Shown here in pieces: positions 24,043 to 33,128 of a stretch of DNA of 64,000 nt; the stretch's first letter is position 1; every line of letters starts with the position of its first letter. The stretch covers positions 3,528,230 to 3,592,229 of the forward strand of contig CP085689.1 in NCBI GenBank assembly GCA_020683205.1, in the 5' to 3' direction. The DNA comes from Lentisphaerae bacterium WC36. GTDB lineage: Bacteria; Verrucomicrobiota; Lentisphaeria; Victivallales; SZUA-371. Position numbers and translations under genes: made by a program. The notes beneath the pieces were generated by a model that saw nothing but the letters and a program-made list of their open reading frames with translations, searched no databases and had not been told where the DNA came from.

Positions 24043-27033
24043 TTAATCGCGTTTCGCCCCGTGACGAAATGGGATTTGTACATAATCAAATTGGTCGTCA
24101 TACATTGGTTGCATTTCTAATTCTGGATGTAATGCGTCATCTATTGCCAAATCTTCATTACTTAAAAATTCACGCAATTGTTCCATTGAAATGTCTGCAC
24201 CCTGCATCTGTAATTGTTGAAGCATATTTTCTAAATCCAATTCTTCAGTATTTGGCGCATGACCAAAATCAACTCCAGCATCAAATGACATTCTAAACAT
24301 ATTTTCAATTACTGCATGGTGAACTTTATCCATTAATGTTTGGAATAATGCAAACGCTTCATGGCGATATTCAATCAATGGGTCTTTTTGCGCATATTGA
24401 CGTAAATTAATGCTCGAACGTAGGTGATCCATGTGATGTAAATGCTCTTGCCATAGATTATCAATTGATTCAAGAATGATATAACGACATAGCCAATCAG
24501 CTTGTTCATTGTCTTGAGAATCTTGGCGTGAGGTAAATTCATTAGTGATTTTGTCAATAATTATATTTGCTAATGACTCAAAATTTAAGCTTTTCGCATT
24601 TTCTTCTTGAGTTTCTTTTAATTCTTCAACAGTAAATGAAATCGGAAACATTGTTAAAAGTTTAGCTGCTAACTTTTCAAAATCAAAAATTTCTTCACCT
24701 TCAATTTGTGAAGCCGCAATTAATTCAATTAATTTATTAACTTCTTCGTCAACAATGCTGAAAATAAAGTTCTCTGGTGTTTCACTTAATAATGCGTCTT
24801 TACGAATGCCATAAATAATTTCACGTTGTTTATTCATAACATCGTCATATTCCAATGTACGTTTACGCATCGCAAAATGATGTTGTTCTACACGACGTTG
24901 CGCTGTTTCAATTGAGCGGTTTAACCAAGGATGTTGTAAATCTTCACCTTCTTCCATTCCAAAGCGTTCCATAATTTTAACAATTCTATCAGAACCAAAT
25001 AAACGCATTAAGTTATCCTCTAAAGATACGAAGAAGCGTGAGCAACCTGGGTCTCCTTGGCGTGAACAACGACCACGCAACTGACGATCGATACGACGTG
25101 AGTCATGACGTGCGCTACCAATAACATATAATCCACCAAGTTCACGAACTTCAGGACCTAATTTAATATCAGTACCACGTCCCGCCATATTTGTTGCAAC
25201 TGTTACAGCTCCTTTTTGACCCGCATTTGCTACAATATCAGCTTCGTGTTGGTGATTTTTTGCATTTAAAACATTATGAGGAATGTTTGAACTTTTTAGC
25301 ATACGGCTGATGATTTCAGAATCGTCAACACTAATTGTCCCAACCAAAACTGGTTGACCTTTGGCATGAAGTTCTTTAACTGTATTAACTACAGCGTTAA
25401 ATTTTTCACGGCGTGTTTTATAAATACTATCATTTAAGTCGATGCGTTGACATGGACGATTTGTTGGAATAACTGTTACATCAAGTTTGTAAATTTGATG
25501 TAATTCTGTAGCCTCAGTTTCAGCTGTACCAGTCATGCCTGCCAACTTTTCATACATTCTGAAGTAATTCTGAATAGTAATTGTCGCTAAAGTTTGTGTT
25601 TCTTTTTCTATTTTAACATTTTCTTTAGCTTCTAATGCTTGGTGCAGTCCATCACTGAAACGACGTCCTGGCATTGGACGACCCGTATGCTCATCAACAA
25701 TCACAACTTTATTGTCAGCAACAACATAGTGGAAATCTTTTTCAAATAAGCAGTAAGCCCGTAATAACTGTGAAATATTATGAATTTTTTCACTTTTATC
25801 GGAAAAAGCTCGTTGGAAATCTTCTTTTTTTTGTGCTTTTGTTAGCTCATCTAATGACTCATCATTATCAATAGAGTGAATAACTTCAAGCATATCTTCA
25901 ACAATAAATGCATTTGGATCATTCGGAGAAATTGCTGTGTGACCTTTTTCTGTTAAGTCAGCCTCATGGCGTTTTTCATCAATTACAAAAAATAGATCAC
26001 TTTGTACTTCTTGAATCATTCCTTTATTCATGTCACTACGGACAAAAGATTCTTTTTTCTCTAATTGCTTTAAAATGCTACCATCTTCAAGAATATGCAT
26101 TAATTGTTTATTTGATGGCATTCCTAATTTTACTTGGAACAATTTTAAATAGGCGTCATCAAGCTCTTCTTTAGTAGCGTTTTCATTCGTTAAAACAGAT
26201 TTCGCTTTGCTTAAAAGCTCAGAGCACAATTGACTTTGTTTACGGAATAAATCTGCAACAGGAGCAGATAATTCATGGAATTTATGAGTTGAAACCGCTA
26301 CTGGACCAGCAATAATTAATGGAGTTCTCGCTTCATCAATTAAAATACTGTCAACTTCGTCAATGATAACATAGTAGTGATCACGTTGAACCAAACGATC
26401 TTTATCATTTGCCATACCCATATCACGAAGATAATCGAAACCAAACTCACTGTTTGTTCCATAGGTAATATCACAATTGTACGCTTCTTTACGTTCAGCA
26501 GAGTCCATTGAATTTTGAATACAACCAACTGTTAAATCTAAAAAGTTATAAACAGCTCCCATCCACTCACAGTCACGGCGCGCTAGGTAGTCATTAACTG
26601 TTACTAGTTGACAGTTTTTGCCTGTTAAAGCATTTAGATATAGTGGAAATGTTGCCACCAAAGTTTTACCTTCACCAGTTGCCATTTCTGCAATATTACC
26701 ACGGTGTAACGTAACTCCACCCATGATTTGCACATCGTATGGGATCATATCCCATTCTAGTTCATGGTCGCACACAACTACACGTGCTTTATTATCGGTT
26801 AAACGACGACACGCGTTTTTAACTGTTGCAAAAGCTTCTGGTAAAAGATTATCTAAAGATTCGCCATCAGTATAACGCTTTTTAAATTCGGCTGTTTTAG
26901 CTTTTAATTCTTCATCTGATAACTTCTGATATTCAACTTCGAGTTGATTTATTTTTTGAACCAATGGACGCATTCTTTTAATATCACGTTCTGATTTCGA
27001 TCCAAAAAGTTTTTTTAATATTCCACTAATCAT
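24043..27033 (-). CDS. secA: Preprotein translocase ATPase SecA
   Basis: Full-length SecA (996 aa), motor of Sec protein export. Walker A M-A-T-G-E-G-K-T-L (about 113-121), Walker B I-I-D-E-V-D-S-I-L-I-D-E-A-R-T-P-L, N-M-A-G-R-G-T-D-I in the second motor domain, and W-Q-E-H-L-H-H-M-D-H-L-R in the helical scaffold. Two departures: a long variable-subdomain insertion (about residues 235-390), as in SecA of Bacteroidetes-like lineages, and no C-terminal Cys-rich zinc motif (C-x-C-x8-C-H/C), the protein ending P-F-R-H-G-A-K-R-D. The gene stands alone, 68 bases downstream of pyrE. Confidence 0.98.
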   Translation of the reverse strand: MISGILKKLFGSKSERDIKRMRPLVQKINQLEVEYQKLSDEELKAKTAEFKKRYTDGESLDNLLPEAFATVKNACRRLTDNKARVVVCDHELEWDMIPYDVQIMGGVTLHRGNIAEMATGEGKTLVATFPLYLNALTGKNCQLVTVNDYLARRDCEWMGAVYNFLDLTVGCIQNSMDSAERKEAYNCDITYGTNSEFGFDYLRDMGMANDKDRLVQRDHYYVIIDEVDSILIDEARTPLIIAGPVAVSTHKFHELSAPVADLFRKQSQLCSELLSKAKSVLTNENATKEELDDAYLKLFQVKLGMPSNKQLMHILEDGSILKQLEKKESFVRSDMNKGMIQEVQSDLFFVIDEKRHEADLTEKGHTAISPNDPNAFIVEDMLEVIHSIDNDESLDELTKAQKKEDFQRAFSDKSEKIHNISQLLRAYCLFEKDFHYVVADNKVVIVDEHTGRPMPGRRFSDGLHQALEAKENVKIEKETQTLATITIQNYFRMYEKLAGMTGTAETEATELHQIYKLDVTVIPTNRPCQRIDLNDSIYKTRREKFNAVVNTVKELHAKGQPVLVGTISVDDSEIISRMLKSSNIPHNVLNAKNHQHEADIVANAGQKGAVTVATNMAGRGTDIKLGPEVRELGGLYVIGSARHDSRRIDRQLRGRCSRQGDPGCSRFFVSLEDNLMRLFGSDRIVKIMERFGMEEGEDLQHPWLNRSIETAQRRVEQHHFAMRKRTLEYDDVMNKQREIIYGIRKDALLSETPENFIFSIVDEEVNKLIELIAASQIEGEEIFDFEKLAAKLLTMFPISFTVEELKETQEENAKSLNFESLANIIIDKITNEFTSRQDSQDNEQADWLCRYIILESIDNLWQEHLHHMDHLRSSINLRQYAQKDPLIEYRHEAFALFQTLMDKVHHAVIENMFRMSFDAGVDFGHAPNTEELDLENMLQQLQMQGADISMEQLREFLSNEDLAIDDALHPELEMQPMYDDQFDYVQIPFRHGAKRD

Positions 27034-27101
27034 TGAGTAAATTCTCTCCTTTGGTTATATAACAAAATTCCTTAATTATTATTTTTTGATATAACCAATT
27101 T

Positions 27102-27671
27102 TTATGATTTTGAACCTGGTTGTTCAATTTCTTTGCCTTCAGCACATAATGGGCACTCAGCTGGCTCATATGTTGCTAAATTTAGTTCTAGTAAGCTTTT
27201 ATGTTCAACATCAAATTTTGCATTGCCAGCGCTGCGGTCGACAATTACTGCCACGCCAACAACTTCACCACCGTGCTCTTTAACTAAATCAATAGTTTGT
27301 TGAACTCTACCACCACGAGTAATCACATCTTCTGCAATTAAAACTTTTTCGCCCTTCTTGATTGAAAAACCACGTTTTAAAACTAACTCGTCATTTACTT
27401 TGTCTGCAAAAATTGCTTTCGTGCCAAGAGCTTTTGCAACTTCTTGTCCAACGATAAGACCGCCAACCGCAGGAGAAATTACCGTTTCAACTTCGATATC
27501 TTTAAATTTTCTAGCTAATGCCTCACAAACAGTTGTTGCAACTTCTGGCCATTGTAATAAAATTGCCGCTTGGAAAAATTGATTGCTATGTAAACCACTA
27601 CGTAGTTTGAAATGTCCGTTTAAAAGTGCACCGCTATCTTCGAAAATTTTTAATACTTCTTCTTTCTTCAT
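27102..27671 (-). CDS. pyrE: Orotate phosphoribosyltransferase
   Basis: PyrE (189 aa) converts orotate and PRPP to OMP in pyrimidine synthesis. Motifs: G-H-F-K-L-R-S-G-L-H-S near the N-terminus, P-A-V-G-G-L-I-V-G-Q-E, and the PRPP loop V-L-I-A-E-D-V-I-T-R-G-G. The PRPP loop reads A-E-D-V-I-T-R-G where the commonest form is V-E-D-V-x-T-x-G. A C-terminal C-P-L-C pair is present. Lies between the zinc-ribbon gene and secA on the same strand. Confidence 0.93.
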   Translation of the reverse strand: MKKEEVLKIFEDSGALLNGHFKLRSGLHSNQFFQAAILLQWPEVATTVCEALARKFKDIEVETVISPAVGGLIVGQEVAKALGTKAIFADKVNDELVLKRGFSIKKGEKVLIAEDVITRGGRVQQTIDLVKEHGGEVVGVAVIVDRSAGNAKFDVEHKSLLELNLATYEPAECPLCAEGKEIEQPGSKS

Positions 27672-27718
27672 TATTTATATATTTATCCTTATTAATTATA
27701 CTTTTTGATTGTTATTTA

Positions 27719-28105
27719 TTATCTAAATGTATCAGGTGAAGATGGTGCTACCCAAACATGGAAGTCAACTTTTTTATCACCTAACTGTAAAGTTATCATT
27801 GTGTTTAATCTCGTTAAGAGTAATGCATAAGGAATTTTGACCTCTCCAGCTGGAACATTAACAGCCACATTACAATCACCAAGAATATCTTCTGCTTCAC
27901 GAATGGCTAAAACTAAATTCAACATACGCTGAAGCTTATTTCTAAGGTCATCATCAAATTCATAAGCGCTATGGCATTTGGGACAAACTGCTTGAAAATC
28001 ATTCTTTGCTACATCAATAAGATCAAACTGAATAACTTCATCACAATTATCGCTTAAACAAGTAAAATCAATTTTTGCTTTTGCATCAATTGCTTCTAAA
28101 TTCAT
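27719..28105 (-). CDS. Zinc-ribbon-like protein of unknown function
   Basis: A 128-residue protein. Residues 16-50 hold two cysteine pairs (F-T-C-L-S-D-N-C and A-V-C-P-K-C) spaced as in a zinc ribbon, followed by a helix (L-R-N-K-L-Q-R-M-L-N-L-V-L-A-I-R-E-A-E) and a C-terminal beta-rich part. No named family recognised. It is the first gene of the run to pyrE and secA and is divergent from hisA. The 195-base region before it and hisA is AT-rich and holds both promoters by position, though I see no convincing boxes. Confidence 0.6.
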   Translation of the reverse strand: MNLEAIDAKAKIDFTCLSDNCDEVIQFDLIDVAKNDFQAVCPKCHSAYEFDDDLRNKLQRMLNLVLAIREAEDILGDCNVAVNVPAGEVKIPYALLLTRLNTMITLQLGDKKVDFHVWVAPSSPDTFR

Positions 28106-28300
28106 TATAAAATCTCCAAATTATAGAGTGTTATTTTTATTTTATTCGTAAAAAAACGAAAAACTCAAATAATATAGTTTGCAATTTCCTATTATTAAAG
28201 CATTTTTTAATAAATAAAATAGATTATTTATATTTTAAAGCAAAAATAATTCGAAAAAAAGTTAAAAATCTGCAATATAGTAAAAATTAAGGAAAATACC

Positions 28301-29065
28301 ATGCACTTTCGACCATGTATCGATTTACATGATGGGCACGTTAAACAAATTGTTGGCGGAACATTATCAGACTCTGGAGCAACTGAAAATTTTATTTCAG
28401 ATAAAGATTCGGCATACTACGCAGAGTTGTACCAAAAAGACAACTTAACGGGAGGTCACATTATAAAATTAGGTGCAAATAATGATGAAGCTGCATTGAT
28501 GGCACTAAAAGCGTATCCATATGGTATGCAAATTGGAGGTGGCATAACGGCAGAAAATGCTAAGTTTTGGTTAGATAATGGCGCAGAAAAAGTAATTTTA
28601 ACTTCGTATATATTTTCTGATGCTAAACTGAATATTAAACGATTAGATAAAATTGTTGAAATCGTTTCTAAAGAAAAATTGGTTTTAGACTTAAGTTGCC
28701 GTAAAAAAGGTGATCAATATTATATTGTAACAGATCGTTGGCAAAAATTTACCAATATGGAGGTTAATGCAAAAACACTAGAATTCTTAGCAGGGTATTG
28801 TAGCGAATTTTTGATACATGCGGTTGATGTTGAAGGTTTACAAAGTGGTGTGGATAAAGAGTTAATTGCTCTAATGGGCAAGTTTTCGCCAATTTATAGT
28901 GTTTATGCAGGCGGAATTTCATCAATGGATGATATTAAATTGATTATGGAATATGGCAACGAAAATGTTGGTTATACTGTTGGCAGTGCGTTGGATATTT
29001 TTGGTGGAAAATTATTGAAGTATAATGAAGTTGTGGAATATGATAAACAATTTTCAAATGAGTAA
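28301..29065 (+). CDS. hisA: Eukaryotic-type HisA (ProFAR isomerase)
   Basis: A 254-residue TIM-barrel enzyme of histidine synthesis, but of the type known from yeast HIS6 rather than the usual bacterial HisA. Shared segments with HIS6 include C-I-D-L-H-D-G-H-V-K-Q-I-V-G-G-T-L at the start, Y-Y-A-E-L-Y, H-I-I-K-L-G-A-N-N-D-E-A-A, V-L-D-L-S-C-R-K-K, E-F-L-I-H-A-V-D-V-E-G-L and S-A-L-D-I-F-G-G. The catalytic Asp in C-I-D and the second Asp in H-A-V-D-V are kept. No other his gene is nearby; the gene stands before hrpA with a 14-base gap. Confidence 0.88.
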   Translation: MHFRPCIDLHDGHVKQIVGGTLSDSGATENFISDKDSAYYAELYQKDNLTGGHIIKLGANNDEAALMALKAYPYGMQIGGGITAENAKFWLDNGAEKVILTSYIFSDAKLNIKRLDKIVEIVSKEKLVLDLSCRKKGDQYYIVTDRWQKFTNMEVNAKTLEFLAGYCSEFLIHAVDVEGLQSGVDKELIALMGKFSPIYSVYAGGISSMDDIKLIMEYGNENVGYTVGSALDIFGGKLLKYNEVVEYDKQFSNE

Positions 29066-29079
29066 ATCGTAGGGCTGTT

Positions 29080-32000
29080 TTGGATAATAAAAAGAATAGT
29101 AAGAAAGATAATAACATAAAAGATTTTAAAACGAGAATTTTTAAACAATTAGCAGAATCTGAAGATCAACTACGGTTAATTGATTATGTTAAATTAACAA
29201 AATATCAGCAAAAAATTATCGCAAGGCAACGTCGTAAACAGCCAATCGATAAAATGTTATTGCGTCTCAAAAAGAGCGTTGAGTTGGGCGTAAAACGTTC
29301 CTTAAAGGAGGTTGCTAAAAATTTAGAAAAAAATGTTAGTTATCCAGAAAATTTACCAGTTTCAGAACGTCATCAAGAATTAACAGAATTAATTTTAAAT
29401 AATCAAGTTATTATTGTCTGTGGAGCAACCGGTAGCGGTAAAACGACTCAGTTGCCAAAAATTGCACTAGATGCGTTGCGTGGTCGAAAAGGGTTTATTG
29501 GTTGTACTCAGCCACGCCGTTTAGCCGCGAATTCAGTTTGTAACCGAGTTGCAAGTGAATTAAAAGTTTCGGTAGGAAATGAAGTTGGTTATAAAGTTAG
29601 GTTCGATAATAGTTGTAACGATAAAACAGTTGTGAAATTTATGACTGATGGGGTTTTGTTAGCAGAATCAACTAATGACCATAAATTATTGCAGTATGAT
29701 ACGTTAATTATTGATGAAGCACACGAGCGTAGTTTAAATATAGATTTTATTTTGGGTTATTTAAAAAATCTATTACCTGAGCGACCTGATTTAAAAATTA
29801 TTATTAGTTCAGCGACGTTGGATGCTGAAAATTTTTCGCAATTTTTTGATAATGCTCCAATTGTTGAAGTTGAGGGGCGAACATATCCAGTTGAGCGATT
29901 TTTCATGGAGCCAAAAGAAGATGAAGAATTAAGTAATCACGTTTATCGTGCAGTGAAGTTTATCAGCGATATTGATAAAGAGGGTGATATTTTAGTATTT
30001 TTACCAGGCGAACGTGAAATTCGTGAAGTTGCTGAACATTTGACTGGGCGTTTAATTAAAAATAGTAGTGAAATATTACCATTATTTGCCCGAATGGGAC
30101 TAGCCGAACAACAACGAATTTTTTCCACAAATAATCAACGCAGAAGAATTATTTTAGCAACAAATGTTGCTGAAACATCATTAACAATTCCTGGTATTCA
30201 TTATGTTATTGATTCGGGATTAGTTCGTATGAGTCGCTACAATCCACGAACGAATATTCAAGAATTGAAAATAGAACAAATTTCACAGGCCAGTGCCAAA
30301 CAACGTATGGGACGTTGCGGACGTATTGCAGAAGGAGTTTGTGTTGCGTTATATGATGAGGAAGTTTTCAACGATAGTAGTGAATTTACCGATCCTGAAA
30401 TTTTACGAACATCATTAGCTGGAGTTATTTTGCAAATGGCAACGTTACGTTTGCCGTCTTTAGAAGAATTTCCGTTATTAGATCGCCCAGAAAATGGTTT
30501 AATCCGTGATGGTTATAAATTATTGACAACTTTAAATGCCCTCGATTATGAATTTCGTTTAACAGGGGAGGGCGAACGAATTGCCAAATTTAACATTGAT
30601 GTGCACATTGCAGCAATGATTAGCTATGCTGAAAAAGTTGGCTGTTTAAGTGAAATTTTAGTTTTAAGTTCATTTTTAAGTATTCAAGATGTTCGGGAAC
30701 GCCCAATTGATAAACAGCAACAAGCAGATACAGCACACAGTCAATGGTTAGATCCAAATTCAGATTTTATCACAATTTTAAATTTATGGAATTTTATTCG
30801 CCAAACTGAAGCTGAATCACAAAATAATCGTTTATCATGGTCGAAATTAAGAAAAATTTGTCGCACTAATTTCTTAAATTTTAATCGCATGCGTGAATGG
30901 CAAAATTTATGGAATGAATTATCCTCTACGGTGCGTGATCTAAAGTGGAATTTACCTAAAAATTATAACAAAGAAATTGAAGATGTTAATTATGATTTAG
31001 TACACAAGTCGTTGTTGAGTGGATTGCCGACAAACGTTGGGAAATATGACATGGAAAATGGTTGCTATAGCGGAGTGAAAAACCGTAAATATCACATTTT
31101 TCCAGGTTCGGGTTTATACAGCGGTAACAAAAATAGCGGTAAAAAAGATGTGCCGTCGACTCCTGAATGGATTTGTTCTTTTGAATTGGTTGAAACTAGT
31201 AGGCTATTTGCTCGAACTGTTGCTAAAATTAAACCAGAATGGTTAGAGGAATTATTCCCTCAGTTATGCCGAAAAAATTATCGTAATGCCTATTGGAGTG
31301 AAAAACGCGGGTTTGTTTATGCATTGCAGAGCGTTAATTTTGGAGCATTAAAGATTATTGATGGGCGCCGTATTCATTATGGAAATATTGACCCTAAAGA
31401 TGCCCGTGAAATTTTTATTCGTGATGGGCTAGTAACTGGAAATATATTTACACATGCTATGTGGTTAAAAATTCATCGCAAAATGTTAAAACATATCGAG
31501 TTATTGGAAACTAAAATTCGTCGTCCAGCTGGATTGTTAGATACTGAAGCAATTTTTGACCATTTTGATGCTATTATTCCTGAAAAGGTGAACTCAAAGA
31601 AGTCACTGGAGAAATGGCTGAAAAAATCGAAAGAGAAAATTGCTATACAGTGGCAGGATGCCGTCATCGAACAAATGGAACCAATTGATTTCAATGAATA
31701 TCCAAACACTGTTGAGTTAAACAGTCATAAATTTAGATTAAATTATCAATTTGCTCCAGGCGAAGATAATGATGGAATTACTGTTTACGGTACAACTGAC
31801 CAGATTTCATTGTTGCCACCATACTTTGTTGAGTGGAATATTGAGCCTTATCGTGTTGAAAAGGTTGCGTTATTAATTAAATCATTATCAAAACCGCAAA
31901 GACGTTTGTGCAACCCTGCTCAAGATAATGCTGAAATTTTTTGTGAAGCGGTTAAAAATGGTGAAATTGATATAGAGCAACCATTAGCGAATGCTTTAGC

Positions 32001-33114
32001 AGATTTTCTTCAAGAACATTGCAATTGTCCAACTATGCCGCGTGATTTTGATTTTGACCGTTTGCCGCATTATTTGACAGTTAATGTTGGAATTTTAAAT
32101 GCAAATGGAAAAATTGTGAACATGGTTCATGGTTATCCGCAAGGTATTACTTATAAAAGTGTCATTAGTTTGAAAAATGTAAAAACAAATGATGCTAAAA
32201 ATAATTCATCTTCAAAACAAGATGATGATTATTATTTAACTGCGGGATATTTTACTGAATGGCCTGAGAATTTAACATTGCCTGATACAGTTTATTTAGC
32301 GGATCAAGATATTAACGCATACGTTTGTTTAGGGTGCGTTGATGATAGTAACAATGAAGTTGAGGTTAAATTATTAAAAGATTTTGATGAAGCTTTTGAA
32401 GAACACCGTCAGGCATTGATTAGGCTATTTACAAATTTGAATGCACAACAACTGAGAATGTATCAGAAAAAGTTGCCAATCAGTAAAAATACTGAATTAG
32501 AGCTTTATCATGTTGACCCAGTTAAATGTTATGTGAATGATATTATTAATGAATCAATTATTGAATCGGTAACCAATAATGGAGAAGTTCTAATTCGTGA
32601 TTTTAAAAAATGGGATGAACGTCATCAAATCGGTTTAGGAAATTTGTATGGCGTGTTAAGTGCTAATTGTCAATTTTTAGAATCAATTATGGAGCAAAAA
32701 GAGCATGTTGACTCATTGTTTATGGAATTGTATGAGGATGGTAGCTATGATTTTGCAACTGAAGATATTCTTAAGCAATTAGAGTTTTTGTTTCGATATA
32801 ATTTTATTACAGCAAATGAATTATTTTGCGAATATCCTCGTTATTTGCAAGCGTTGCAGATTCGTCTCGAACGACTTAAAAATTTCCCTGCTAAAGATGA
32901 GGATAAGACCGAACGAGCTAACTTAAGTTTCTTTGTGGAACGATTAAGCTTAGCGCTTGAGGCTGTTTCAAAATTTGAGGATAATTTTGAATTAAGAAGA
33001 TTTGCGATGTTGCTTGAAGAATATCGCATTGCAACTTTTGCCCCTGAAATAGGACTAAGAGAAAAAGTTTCACAGAAAAAACTCAATAAACTTTGGGATG
33101 ATATTCGTTTATAG
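29080..33114 (+). CDS. hrpA: ATP-dependent RNA helicase HrpA (DEAH box)
   Basis: A 1344-residue DEAH helicase of the long bacterial HrpA type. Walker A G-A-T-G-S-G-K-T-T (115-123), DEAH box (212-215), motif III S-A-T-L-D-A-E-N-F, and motif VI Q-R-M-G-R-C-G-R-I. The helicase-associated HA2 and OB domains follow, then the large DUF3418 C-terminal region (about 600-1344). HrpA unwinds RNA and rescues stalled ribosomes in E. coli. TTG start at 29080 follows AGGG. It ends 15 bases from the convergent MATE gene, with no terminator in between. Confidence 0.95.
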   Translation: MDNKKNSKKDNNIKDFKTRIFKQLAESEDQLRLIDYVKLTKYQQKIIARQRRKQPIDKMLLRLKKSVELGVKRSLKEVAKNLEKNVSYPENLPVSERHQELTELILNNQVIIVCGATGSGKTTQLPKIALDALRGRKGFIGCTQPRRLAANSVCNRVASELKVSVGNEVGYKVRFDNSCNDKTVVKFMTDGVLLAESTNDHKLLQYDTLIIDEAHERSLNIDFILGYLKNLLPERPDLKIIISSATLDAENFSQFFDNAPIVEVEGRTYPVERFFMEPKEDEELSNHVYRAVKFISDIDKEGDILVFLPGEREIREVAEHLTGRLIKNSSEILPLFARMGLAEQQRIFSTNNQRRRIILATNVAETSLTIPGIHYVIDSGLVRMSRYNPRTNIQELKIEQISQASAKQRMGRCGRIAEGVCVALYDEEVFNDSSEFTDPEILRTSLAGVILQMATLRLPSLEEFPLLDRPENGLIRDGYKLLTTLNALDYEFRLTGEGERIAKFNIDVHIAAMISYAEKVGCLSEILVLSSFLSIQDVRERPIDKQQQADTAHSQWLDPNSDFITILNLWNFIRQTEAESQNNRLSWSKLRKICRTNFLNFNRMREWQNLWNELSSTVRDLKWNLPKNYNKEIEDVNYDLVHKSLLSGLPTNVGKYDMENGCYSGVKNRKYHIFPGSGLYSGNKNSGKKDVPSTPEWICSFELVETSRLFARTVAKIKPEWLEELFPQLCRKNYRNAYWSEKRGFVYALQSVNFGALKIIDGRRIHYGNIDPKDAREIFIRDGLVTGNIFTHAMWLKIHRKMLKHIELLETKIRRPAGLLDTEAIFDHFDAIIPEKVNSKKSLEKWLKKSKEKIAIQWQDAVIEQMEPIDFNEYPNTVELNSHKFRLNYQFAPGEDNDGITVYGTTDQISLLPPYFVEWNIEPYRVEKVALLIKSLSKPQRRLCNPAQDNAEIFCEAVKNGEIDIEQPLANALADFLQEHCNCPTMPRDFDFDRLPHYLTVNVGILNANGKIVNMVHGYPQGITYKSVISLKNVKTNDAKNNSSSKQDDDYYLTAGYFTEWPENLTLPDTVYLADQDINAYVCLGCVDDSNNEVEVKLLKDFDEAFEEHRQALIRLFTNLNAQQLRMYQKKLPISKNTELELYHVDPVKCYVNDIINESIIESVTNNGEVLIRDFKKWDERHQIGLGNLYGVLSANCQFLESIMEQKEHVDSLFMELYEDGSYDFATEDILKQLEFLFRYNFITANELFCEYPRYLQALQIRLERLKNFPAKDEDKTERANLSFFVERLSLALEAVSKFEDNFELRRFAMLLEEYRIATFAPEIGLREKVSQKKLNKLWDDIRL

Positions 33115-33128
33115 GATACTTATTTTCA

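Noticed and set aside
24375-26528. Several open frames on both strands within secA (and similar ones within pilB, hrpA, infB, the flotillin gene and purB).
   Set aside because: They lie entirely inside strongly conserved genes, have no family features, and mirror the codon pattern of the true frame.
28106-28300. Possible riboswitch or attenuator between the zinc-ribbon gene and hisA.
   Set aside because: The segment is AT-rich with only weak, short pairings and no recognised aptamer core or His-rich leader peptide.
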